From Promethearchaeia archaeon (GTDB taxonomy: Archaea; Asgardarchaeota; Lokiarchaeia; Sigyniarchaeales; SOKP01), in the NCBI GenBank assembly GCA_029856445.1, contig JAHQWY010000094.1, forward strand, positions 1 to 11,058: DNA of 11,058 nucleotides, given 5' to 3'. Below the pieces are notes generated by a model, which saw only the letters and a list, made by a program, of their open reading frames with translations, ran no database searches and was not told the origin of the DNA. Shown here one piece after another: positions 1 through 6,441 of the stretch. The position numbers and the translations under genes were made by a program. Numbering within the stretch: position 1 is the first letter of the stretch; each line of letters starts with the position of its first letter.

Positions 1-908
1 CCTTTCCCTTTCCTTAAAAACACACGAATTGTTGCCCCATGAGCTACAACGTGACCACCTGTGTGCGTTAAGGGATTTCCATAAAACACATCTGGTTTAG
101 CAGATACTTGATTAGTAAAAAGCACAGCTAACTCGTCATATATCTCAGATAATCTTAATAGATCATGTAAATGAGAATTTAGAATTTGTTGACGCGATGC
201 TAAAGTCCCTCTTCCCACATATTCACTTCGAAAGTGCCCTATTAAGGAATCTACAATAACTAATTTGATATTTCTTTCTTCAATCATCTTAGAAGCTTCT
301 CTAATCAATAAAATTTGATGATCACTATTATAGGCTCTTCCAATAGTAATATTCTTTAAAATTTTATTATAGTCTAGATCTAAAGCAGTAGCCATTTGTA
401 TTATTCTTTCAGGTCTAAATGTCCCCTCAGTATCCACGTATAATGCATTTCCTTCTAGACCTCCTTGCTCATATTTTAATTGCACATTTACACAAAGTTG
501 GTGAGCTAATTGAGTTTTTCCAGTACGATATTCACCAAAAACCTCAGTAACTGCTCCAGGCTCAATACCTCCTCCTAATAGATCATCAAAATTTTGACTT
601 CCTGTACTTAGTCTATTTAGCAATTTGCGTTTTTCCCAGATGAGATCGGCTGATTTAAATCCCATTTTTTCTACATCTTGAGCTGTTTTAACTAATTTTT
701 CAGCTGTTTTTGTACCTAAACCCACTTCTTCAATTAATTTCCCTAAGGGATACATCGCAAGTGTTCTAACTGTTAAAATCCCTGCATCTTTTAACTTTTT
801 TAGAGTTGCATCTCCAACTCCAGGCAAATCATTTAAACTATAAGACAATGATGATGTGGATTCTTTCTCCTGATTTTCAGTATCTAAACTAGCTTTTTTT
901 TTTGCCAT
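1..908 (-). CDS. radA: DNA repair and recombination protein RadA (3' end beyond window)
   Basis: This is the archaeal RecA/Rad51-family recombinase, which forms ATP-dependent filaments on single-stranded DNA and drives strand exchange in homologous repair. About 302 residues are visible and the C-terminus lies off the left edge; full-length RadA is usually 320-350 residues. After a charged N-terminal tail comes a helix-hairpin-helix DNA-binding segment (LNDLPGVGDATLKKL, about 25-40). The ATPase core carries Walker A GEYRTGKT at 125-132, the TEGTFRPER motif just downstream, Walker B LVIVDS with D220, and the HFRSEYVGRGTLASRQQ segment. The NQV motif at 266-268 is followed by the KPD...GGHVVAHG DNA-binding loop region. 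The start is the ATG complementary to 906-908, giving the typical MAKKK opening; no Shine-Dalgarno is visible. The Walker A loop reads RTGKT, as in eukaryotic Rad51/Dmc1, rather than the GSGKT usual in archaeal RadA. The membrane-protein gene lies 110 bases upstream on the same strand, but radA appears to have its own TATA element. Confidence 0.96.
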   Translation of the reverse strand, partial: MAKKKASLDTENQEKESTSSLSYSLNDLPGVGDATLKKLKDAGILTVRTLAMYPLGKLIEEVGLGTKTAEKLVKTAQDVEKMGFKSADLIWEKRKLLNRLSTGSQNFDDLLGGGIEPGAVTEVFGEYRTGKTQLAHQLCVNVQLKYEQGGLEGNALYVDTEGTFRPERIIQMATALDLDYNKILKNITIGRAYNSDHQILLIREASKMIEERNIKLVIVDSLIGHFRSEYVGRGTLASRQQILNSHLHDLLRLSEIYDELAVLFTNQVSAKPDVFYGNPLTHTGGHVVAHGATIRVFLRKGK

Positions 909-961
909 TATTGAATATAAAGAAATATTACTATTTGAATTCCTCATAAAGTATTATTATA

Positions 962-974
962 CTATAAATATAAA
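962..974 (-). promoter_or_regulatory. Putative TATA box for radA
   Basis: Read on the minus strand this is TTTATATTTATAG, centred about 60 bases ahead of the radA ATG. It sits in the 110-base gap between radA and the upstream membrane-protein gene, so radA probably has its own promoter with a short 5' leader. The surrounding DNA is very AT-rich, so the exact element is uncertain. Confidence 0.35.
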
Positions 975-1018
975 AATAATAATAAAAAATTAAGAGAAAA
1001 GTTAAGGGATTGTATTTT

Positions 1019-1687
1019 TTATTTAATTTCTTTTCCTGACCGAGTGATTAGAAGGAGTACGATAAATAAAATCACTGAAAATAGAAATGTCAATAAGCCG
1101 ACAGGTGTATCAGTACCCCCAATCCATATAAAATCTAAATAGAGGAAAGGTAAAATGAATATTGCGACAAATACGAATAATATTGGTAATGGTGCTTCCT
1201 CATCTTTAATATCAAGAATTAATGGCACAACAATAAGAATTATCATTAATGTAGCTACAAGTTGGAAACCCAATACAACGCTATCATTAAAAACGGCTGA
1301 ATGAACATTTGGTAAATAAAAATATCCAACCTTTTCAGTGAATTCTTTCAAACTATCGTCAGCTTCAGGTAAAATTGCACTAACAATAAGCTGAATAAGA
1401 ATTGCTAAAGTAAGATATAGTAAAATCTCATTAATCTCTCTATCTTTTTTCAAATGCACCGCAATAGTATCACGCAATAAGGTAATAGACCATAGAGAAA
1501 AAAGAATAATATATGCAAAGAGAGGGTCGTATCCTAGCCCCCAATAAAAATTTATAGGAATAACCGCAACAATATAAGCTAAATAGGAAGCCTTTTCATT
1601 CCTACCGAATAAGTCAAATATAAGAAAAACTGCAAATATGATAAAAAAGGTTACCATAATAATATAAACACTTAGATCATCTGCCAT
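1019..1687 (-). CDS. Seven-helix integral membrane protein of unknown function
   Basis: I do not recognise this 222-residue protein. It is almost entirely hydrophobic, with seven predicted membrane helices at about 7-26, 33-51, 55-71, 87-106, 136-158, 166-186 and 195-215. The basic loops (GRNEK after helix 1, HLKKDRE after helix 3, RSGKEIK at the C-terminus) fit an outside N-terminus and inside C-terminus by the positive-inside rule. The longest loop, about 107-135, is acidic (PEADDS, EFTEK) and would face outside. No cleavable signal peptide, conserved catalytic motif or transporter signature is evident. It lies upstream of radA on the same strand, but the 110-base spacer with its own TATA-like element argues against a tight operon. 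It could be a lineage-specific membrane protein; a transporter or sensor role cannot be assigned. The ATG at 1685-1687 opens directly before helix 1. Confidence 0.8.
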   Translation of the reverse strand: MADDLSVYIIMVTFFIIFAVFLIFDLFGRNEKASYLAYIVAVIPINFYWGLGYDPLFAYIILFSLWSITLLRDTIAVHLKKDREINEILLYLTLAILIQLIVSAILPEADDSLKEFTEKVGYFYLPNVHSAVFNDSVVLGFQLVATLMIILIVVPLILDIKDEEAPLPILFVFVAIFILPFLYLDFIWIGGTDTPVGLLTFLFSVILFIVLLLITRSGKEIK

Positions 1688-1730
1688 GATTTTATCATTT
1701 TTATTTTTTTTTCTTGATAATATAATATTA

Positions 1731-1738
1731 TTATATAA
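1731..1738 (-). promoter_or_regulatory. Putative TATA box for the membrane-protein gene
   Basis: TTATATAA lies about 44 bases ahead of the ATG at 1687, a spacing similar to other candidate TATA elements in this window. It is embedded in an almost pure A/T stretch (1717-1740), so nearby alternatives cannot be excluded. Confidence 0.3.
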
Positions 1739-1840
1739 TTAGTTCTATTTTTTTTAAATTTATAATTCTATTTATAGGGAAATAATTGGGATAATTAATG
1801 AGTAAATTGAAATGATCCATTTTTAATTCTCAATTGAAAT

Positions 1841-3229
1841 TTAGAGTTTAGAAATTTCTTTTTCTAATTTATTTATCATTTTTGATGCCTTAATTTTATC
1901 TTCAGATTCAGCAGATAAAAGTATTGCATCCCTATGTAATGCAACTTTTATATCAACAGTAGCATCATCTTTTATTATTTTCAATTCATTTATTATGTCG
2001 TGATATTCATAGCCATTTTCATCCGCCATTTTTCTAAGTCGATTATGAACATTATCAATTATTTGGGGGCTTACTGCAACGGTTTTATTTACTTTTGTTC
2101 CTTTTGGAAATCCTCTTGTTAATGAGCTTAGAAGGTCATCTTGATTGGTCATTATTTCGAGAATCTTAAGTAAGATAAAATTACCATCAGATAATGGGGA
2201 ATATTCGGGAAAATAGAATTTTAATGTATCTGCAGCAGCAAAACAGGCTCTTTCTTCTCTAATTTGCCTTGAAATCTCTCCTGGATAATTTTCAACTTCT
2301 TTAATTGGAAATCCGCTATCTTCAATAAATTTCTTAACAACAGGAGGGAGGAATGGTGTGGTTATTATTGTATTAGCTTTAGAATTTTGTATACGCTTAT
2401 CAAATGTAATAAATAACATTAATAAATCTTCAAAACTTATCTCCAATCCATTTTCATCTACAACTAATAACCTCGAGCCATCAACGTCAAAACATATACC
2501 AAGATGACTATTGGAAGCTTTAACAATATCTGCTGTATTTCTTATTGTGTTGATACTTGGAACTGGGCTTGAAGATCTTTCACGATAATGGGTATTCAAA
2601 GCAATAACTTCAACTCCAATATCATTTATTAAAAGAGGTGTAATTTTCCCTGTAGGACCGTATGAACAGTCTACAACTATTTTTAAATTTGCTTTCTTTA
2701 TTTTTTTCTTATCCACAAATTGTTGTAACGATTTAATATATATGTCAGCAGTCTGAGGAATTGCAGTTATCTGCCCTATCTCGTTTGGATCTACGCGTCG
2801 TACATTTTTCGGATAACTATTAAAAGAATCAATTATCTTTTGAATTTCACTTTGCGAAAGCTCAATTCCTCCAGCGTCTAAAAACCTAATTCCTACATCT
2901 TCACTATATAGATGACCTCCTGAGAGATAAACTCCCCCACTAGCTCCAAATCGTCTAATTGTAAATTGAAGTAGAGGAAAAGTGCAATCTGACAAGTTTA
3001 GAAGGTTAATTCCAGTAGACATCAATCCCGAAGTATAGGCTCTTTTCAACATTCTACTATCATTATGATAGTCTCTTCCCATAACAATTGATTCATTTTG
3101 ATTAAATAAACTACCATGAATAGATCCAATAGAGCTTGATATTTCTGGTGTGAAAATATAATTTGCTCTTCCTATAATTCTCCCGTTCTTATTTAACTGA
3201 TTTAGGTTTTTTACTTGAACGTACTCCAT
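1841..3229 (-). CDS. Phosphohexomutase-fold protein (PMM/PGM/GlmM family), probably catalytically inactive
   Basis: At 462 residues it has the length and layout of the alpha-D-phosphohexomutase superfamily, whose active members interconvert hexose 1- and 6-phosphates through a phosphoserine. Family landmarks remain: GRDYHNDSRML at 51-61, a GLMSTGINL segment at 68-76, GASGGV at 95-100, the DCSYGPTGK segment at 187-195, and FPEYSPLSDG at 340-349. The four active-site motifs do not. TASHNP is replaced by SGGHLY (103-108), putting G105 where the catalytic serine belongs. The metal loop DxDxDR is DVDGSR (248-253), losing the third acid. The sugar-binding GEESGH position reads AADTLK (332-337). The phosphate-binding RPSGTEP position reads ALHRDAI (430-436). 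The frame is open throughout with no stops, so it looks like a maintained protein, not a decaying gene. It is probably a pseudoenzyme, perhaps binding a sugar phosphate or partnering an active mutase. It is divergent from a GH57 enzyme gene 192 bases away, which hints at a carbohydrate role. Confidence 0.85.
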   Translation of the reverse strand: MEYVQVKNLNQLNKNGRIIGRANYIFTPEISSSIGSIHGSLFNQNESIVMGRDYHNDSRMLKRAYTSGLMSTGINLLNLSDCTFPLLQFTIRRFGASGGVYLSGGHLYSEDVGIRFLDAGGIELSQSEIQKIIDSFNSYPKNVRRVDPNEIGQITAIPQTADIYIKSLQQFVDKKKIKKANLKIVVDCSYGPTGKITPLLINDIGVEVIALNTHYRERSSSPVPSINTIRNTADIVKASNSHLGICFDVDGSRLLVVDENGLEISFEDLLMLFITFDKRIQNSKANTIITTPFLPPVVKKFIEDSGFPIKEVENYPGEISRQIREERACFAAADTLKFYFPEYSPLSDGNFILLKILEIMTNQDDLLSSLTRGFPKGTKVNKTVAVSPQIIDNVHNRLRKMADENGYEYHDIINELKIIKDDATVDIKVALHRDAILLSAESEDKIKASKMINKLEKEISKL

Positions 3230-3276
3230 TTATAATTACTTTTTTGAATATACGATTATTTTTTGATTGGAGATTG

Positions 3277-3285
3277 TATATTATA
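3277..3285 (-). promoter_or_regulatory. Putative TATA box for the mutase-like gene
   Basis: On the minus strand the sequence is TATAATATA, 48 bases ahead of the ATG at 3229. This predicts a transcript starting near 3254 with a leader of about 25 bases. It is one half of a divergent promoter region shared with the GH57 gene. Confidence 0.4.
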
Positions 3286-3345
3286 CCTAACTTGACTAGA
3301 ATATATAACTTTACTGATTTTTAAAAATTATCATTTTCTTTTTAG

Positions 3346-3353
3346 TATATAAG
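3346..3353 (+). promoter_or_regulatory. Putative TATA box for the GH57 gene
   Basis: TATATAAG lies 69-76 bases before the GH57 ATG; a start about 25 bases downstream would give a leader of roughly 45 bases. A second TATA-like run (TTATATAC, 3364-3371) is close by, so the assignment is tentative. Confidence 0.35.
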
Positions 3354-3421
3354 ATATAAAAAATTATATACAAACAAGAAATTGTCTTGAATCAAATTAT
3401 ATTTAGAAAAATTTTAGAATT

Positions 3422-5137
3422 ATGACTGAAAATTTGGGCTCTTTCTGCTTAGTTCTGCACTCTCATCTCCCATGGGTTATAGGACATGGTGTATGGCCTC
3501 ATGGAATGGATTGGGTGAATGAAGCTGCTGCTGAAACATATATCCCTCTTCTTATGGAATTGTATAAGTTAGTTGACGACGGATATCATCCAAAACTTAC
3601 TATCGGACTTACACCCGTATTATGTGAAATGCTTCGTCATCCTAGATTTATTGATGGATTTTTAGGGTATCTAGAAGAAAAATATAATGCTGCCGTTCAT
3701 GATTATAAAGATTTTACAGATAATAAATATGAAGAGGGAAGAATTAAATTAACAAAATGGTGGCAAGAATTTTATTCACGAGTGAAGGAAGATTTTATAC
3801 ATAGATATAATAAAGATATAATAGGTGCTTTTAAAAATTTACAAGACATGGAACTTTTAGACATTATCACATGTGGGGCTACTCATGGATATGCACCACT
3901 TCTTTCTAAAGAAACTTCTATTGATGCTCAATTTAAAACAGCTGTCGATAATTATGAAAGACATTTTGGGAGGACTCCTACAGGTGTTTGGCTCCCTGAA
4001 TGTGGGTATCGACCAGGATATCGATGGAAGAATCCTATTACAGGTGAAGAATATGATAGACCTGGTGTTGAATATTTCATCGCTAAAAATGGTTTGAAAT
4101 ATTTTTTTATTGATACAGCTTTATTATTGGGAGGAAAATCACAAGGAGTTTATGCAGCTCGATTTCCTCTACTTGCTGAACTTTGGAAGCAGTTTGAATC
4201 TCAATATGAGGAAATTCCAACTTCTTTTGAAAAATCTCAGTATGAACCATATCTTGTATCTACTGACCCGTCAACAGGAGCACCAGTAGGTTTTTTTACG
4301 AGGGATGAAAAAACTGGAATAGTTGTTTGGAGTGGGGAACACGGTTATCCTGGCTGTGCGGAGTACTTAGACTTTCATAAGAAGCATTATCCGGGAGGGA
4401 TGAAATACTGGAAAGTCACAAGCCCAAAACTCGATCTGGGTAAGAAGATGCTATATTGGCCAGATGATGTTCCAGGAAAGCTAGATGAAAATGCTAGTCA
4501 TTATGTAAACTTAGTTAAAGATATTTTAAGAGATTTTAAACATCAATTTGGGGGAAGTGGTATTATAGTGGCACCATATGATGCAGAACTTTTTGGACAC
4601 TGGTGGTTTGAGGGAAATTGGTGGATATCGCGTATCCTTAGATGGATGGAAGATGATCCTGAAATTGATTTGACAAATACGAGGATTTATTTAGAAAATA
4701 ACCCCCCAAATAAAGTTGTAAGTGTGATAGAGGGTTCCTGGGGTCAAGCCTCATCTCATTGGGTATGGCTTAACGAATGGACAACCTGGACGTGGGAAAG
4801 GATTTATGAGTGTGAGGCTAAGAGCGAAGAGATTATAGCTAAACATAAAAACTCACGTGATCCAAATCTAATCAAGATTCTTAAACAAATGGTTAGAGAA
4901 TTGCTATTACTACAAAGTAGCGATTGGCAATTTTTAATCACGACATGGTCTGCTCGAGATTATGCTGAAAATAGAGTCGCATTACATTATGAAAACTTCA
5001 ATAGGCTTTATAATATGGCAAATACTTATGCAAGTGGGAAAAATGTAGAGGAAGGCGAGTGGCATTTTCTTGGTATGATTGAAGCTAACGATGATTTATT
5101 TGAAGCAATAGATCTTGAACCCTTTGCTAAGAAATAA
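3422..5137 (+). CDS. GH57 family glycoside hydrolase, 1,4-alpha-glucan branching enzyme type (DUF1957 C-terminus)
   Basis: This 571-residue protein has the conserved regions of GH57 branching enzymes (TK1436/TTHA1902 type), which cut an alpha-1,4-glucan chain and rejoin it as an alpha-1,6 branch through a retaining mechanism. Region 1 is HSHLP (13-17), region 2 CGATHGY (151-157), region 3 WLPECGYRPG with the predicted nucleophile E193, and region 4 PYDAELFGHWWFEG with the predicted acid/base D387. The GYPG signature near 313 and the C-terminal SSDWQFLITTWSARDYAENR helical segment are also typical of the branching-enzyme/DUF1957 group, rather than of GH57 amylopullulanases or glucanotransferases. 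No signal peptide is present, so it should act on cytoplasmic glucan. The length is close to the bacterial enzyme (about 520) and lacks a long C-terminal extension. It is divergent from the mutase-like gene, and a decayed copy of its 3' end lies at 6271-6329. Related alpha-amylase activity without branching cannot be excluded from sequence. Confidence 0.92.
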   Translation: MTENLGSFCLVLHSHLPWVIGHGVWPHGMDWVNEAAAETYIPLLMELYKLVDDGYHPKLTIGLTPVLCEMLRHPRFIDGFLGYLEEKYNAAVHDYKDFTDNKYEEGRIKLTKWWQEFYSRVKEDFIHRYNKDIIGAFKNLQDMELLDIITCGATHGYAPLLSKETSIDAQFKTAVDNYERHFGRTPTGVWLPECGYRPGYRWKNPITGEEYDRPGVEYFIAKNGLKYFFIDTALLLGGKSQGVYAARFPLLAELWKQFESQYEEIPTSFEKSQYEPYLVSTDPSTGAPVGFFTRDEKTGIVVWSGEHGYPGCAEYLDFHKKHYPGGMKYWKVTSPKLDLGKKMLYWPDDVPGKLDENASHYVNLVKDILRDFKHQFGGSGIIVAPYDAELFGHWWFEGNWWISRILRWMEDDPEIDLTNTRIYLENNPPNKVVSVIEGSWGQASSHWVWLNEWTTWTWERIYECEAKSEEIIAKHKNSRDPNLIKILKQMVRELLLLQSSDWQFLITTWSARDYAENRVALHYENFNRLYNMANTYASGKNVEEGEWHFLGMIEANDDLFEAIDLEPFAKK

Positions 5138-5170
5138 AAAAAATAAGGAACTTCTTTAATTTTGATAAGA

Positions 5171-5225
5171 AGAGGTCTACTAGAATGAGTTAATAGTTTT
5201 TTAGACCTTTTTCTGCACTTTTTTT
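5171..5225 (+). terminator. Putative terminator after the GH57 gene
   Basis: The arms AGAGGTCTA (5171-5179) and TAGACCTTT (5202-5210) pair over nine positions, including one G-U pair, with a 22-base loop. Two T-runs follow (5208-5212 and 5219-5225). It starts 34 bases past the GH57 stop. Archaeal termination relies mainly on the T-tract, so the hairpin may be secondary. Confidence 0.5.
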
Positions 5226-5379
5226 GCACATTAATTGTTTTTTCCTTGGATAAAAATATTAGGAGTTAGATTTTGGTGTATTTCGGTATAATTTTAATAT
5301 AGATCCTAAAGTATTCATATTTTACAGAAATGTTAAAATGGTAGAATAAATAAAGATTATGAATGAATCCGTAAATGAG

Positions 5380-5388
5380 TTTAAATAG
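5380..5388 (+). promoter_or_regulatory. Putative TATA box for the alpha/beta hydrolase gene
   Basis: TTTAAATAG lies about 70-80 bases before the ATG, which would give a leader of roughly 45-50 bases. The assignment is tentative because the local sequence is rich in similar A/T runs. Confidence 0.3.
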
Positions 5389-5444
5389 AACATATTAAAT
5401 ATGAAGAAAAATAATTAAAAATAAGTTTTAATCTTTAAATCTAT

Positions 5445-5449
5445 GAGGA
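5445..5449 (+). promoter_or_regulatory. Ribosome-binding site of the alpha/beta hydrolase gene
   Basis: GAGGA is centred about 11 bases before the ATG at 5459 and matches the anti-Shine-Dalgarno core. It supports the chosen start. Confidence 0.5.
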
Positions 5450-5458
5450 ATAATAACT

Positions 5459-6268
5459 ATGCCATTTTTTAATAATGATGGAATTAAAATATATTATGAA
5501 GTTGAAGGGGAAGGTCCACCGGTGATAATGATTCATGCATGGGCAGCGAACCTTGAAGGTAATTGGAAACAAGCAAATTGGGTAGAAGTTCTAAAGGATA
5601 ACTATAAAGTAATACTTTTAGATTGCCGTGGGCATGGCAAAAGTGATAAACCTTTGGATCCGGCCCAATATGGGGCACATATGACTGACGATATAGTAAA
5701 GTTACTTGATCATTTATCGATCGAGAAGGCTAACTTCTTTGGGTATTCTATGGGCTCAAGATTAACTTATGAACTTTTACTCAGCAAACAAGAACTCTTT
5801 ATAAGCGCTATTCTTGGTGGATTTATTCTTCGGTTTCCTAGTGATGAACAAAGTTCAGAAGCTCAAAAACGATTAAATGATATGATGGAAGCTCTACAAG
5901 CAAAAGATATTGATGAGATAAAAAATCCAGCCGCTCGGAGAGTTCGACGTATAATTTCGGCTTATAAAGATTTTGATTTGCAAAATTTAGACGCTCTAGC
6001 AGCCGTTTTGAAGGGTGGACTTCTACGTCAGAGAAATTCAACCCAAACTAAAGCCCAGATGAAAGAAACTCTTAAAAAAATCAATGTACCCGTTTTAACT
6101 GTGTTAGGATCTGATGATTTTCCTGGGGATAAGACTTTAGTAGCTCAATTAGTTCCAAATGCTTGTCATTTTCAAATTCAAGGACGAGACCACATAAATG
6201 TTGTCCCTGATCCCAAGTTTCATATGATAGTAAGGGCTTTTCTAGATTATGTGAATAGTACTTCTTAG
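5459..6268 (+). CDS. Alpha/beta hydrolase fold protein
   Basis: The 269-residue protein has the full order of an alpha/beta-hydrolase domain, a fold covering esterases, lactonases, haloalkane-dehalogenase-like and C-C-bond hydrolases. Visible landmarks are the strand-loop VIMIHAWAAN (about 22-31, oxyanion-hole region), LDCRGHGKSDKP (about 58-69), and the nucleophile elbow GYSMGS with S97. The acid is in GSDD (D219 or D220) and the catalytic histidine is H245 in RDHIN. A charged helical insert at about 120-175 is the likely lid. No signal peptide or membrane helix is seen, so it is probably cytoplasmic. The triad is intact and the enzyme is presumably active, but the substrate cannot be inferred. 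A GAGGA site precedes the ATG. Its stop codon lies immediately before the remnant of a second GH57 gene, suggesting the hydrolase sits where a GH57 paralogue once was. Confidence 0.9.
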   Translation: MPFFNNDGIKIYYEVEGEGPPVIMIHAWAANLEGNWKQANWVEVLKDNYKVILLDCRGHGKSDKPLDPAQYGAHMTDDIVKLLDHLSIEKANFFGYSMGSRLTYELLLSKQELFISAILGGFILRFPSDEQSSEAQKRLNDMMEALQAKDIDEIKNPAARRVRRIISAYKDFDLQNLDALAAVLKGGLLRQRNSTQTKAQMKETLKKINVPVLTVLGSDDFPGDKTLVAQLVPNACHFQIQGRDHINVVPDPKFHMIVRAFLDYVNSTS

Positions 6269-6270
6269 GT

Positions 6271-6329
6271 TCCGTAGAAGCTGATGATGACCTACTTGAA
6301 ACATAGATCTTGAACCGTTCGCGAAATAA
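6271..6329 (+). pseudogene. Remnant of the 3' end of a second GH57 gene
   Basis: This short stretch aligns with the last 20 or so codons of the intact GH57 gene (5081-5137). It reads SVEADDDLLE, then after loss of one base at 6301-6302 continues IDLEPFAK followed by TAA at 6327-6329; the intact gene has IEANDDLFE, IDLEPF and its own TAA. A run of 14 bases (6303-6316) is identical to 5108-5121. Most other differences in the aligned codons are synonymous (GAT/GAC, TTA/CTA, CCC/CCG, TTT/TTC, GCT/GCG), and two are conservative (N to D, F to L). One lysine codon is also missing. It therefore looks like a diverged, formerly functional paralogue of which only the tail survives, with a frameshift. 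The homology begins right at the stop of the alpha/beta hydrolase gene. Confidence 0.8.
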
Positions 6330-6441
6330 CAATTTTATTACATCTTAGAATTATTCAAAATTCTTTTAAGGAATTATTTCTTCTTTATTTTCTAACATTA
6401 ATAAGAAACGTATGATTAACCTCAAATCATAATAAGTTAAA

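Larger units (their letters stand above)
5138..5458. other. Intergenic region between the GH57 and alpha/beta hydrolase genes
   Basis: No convincing gene is visible in these 321 bases. The left part holds a hairpin and T-tract terminator candidate (5171-5225). The middle is AT-rich with no long open frame. The right end contains a possible TATA box (5380-5388) and a GAGGA ribosome-binding site (5445-5449) for the hydrolase. I found no remnant of GH57 coding sequence here, unlike the region downstream of the hydrolase. Confidence 0.6.

Noticed and set aside
3873..4097. Overlapping open frame inside the GH57 gene
   Set aside because: It is a shadow in another frame of a strongly conserved enzyme, with no ribosome-binding site or recognisable protein character.
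5216..5229. Short direct repeat TGCAC flanking a T-run in the intergenic region
   Set aside because: Five-base repeats are expected by chance, and the T-run is better explained as part of the terminator.
6081..6332. Minus-strand open frame across the hydrolase 3' end and the GH57 remnant
   Set aside because: It is antisense to the catalytic Asp/His region of the hydrolase, and its composition looks like a reverse-complement shadow rather than a protein.
6269..6441. Possibility that the GH57 remnant marks a mobile element boundary
   Set aside because: No terminal inverted repeats, target-site duplication or transposase is visible around the alpha/beta hydrolase, so replacement by a transposon is not supported.
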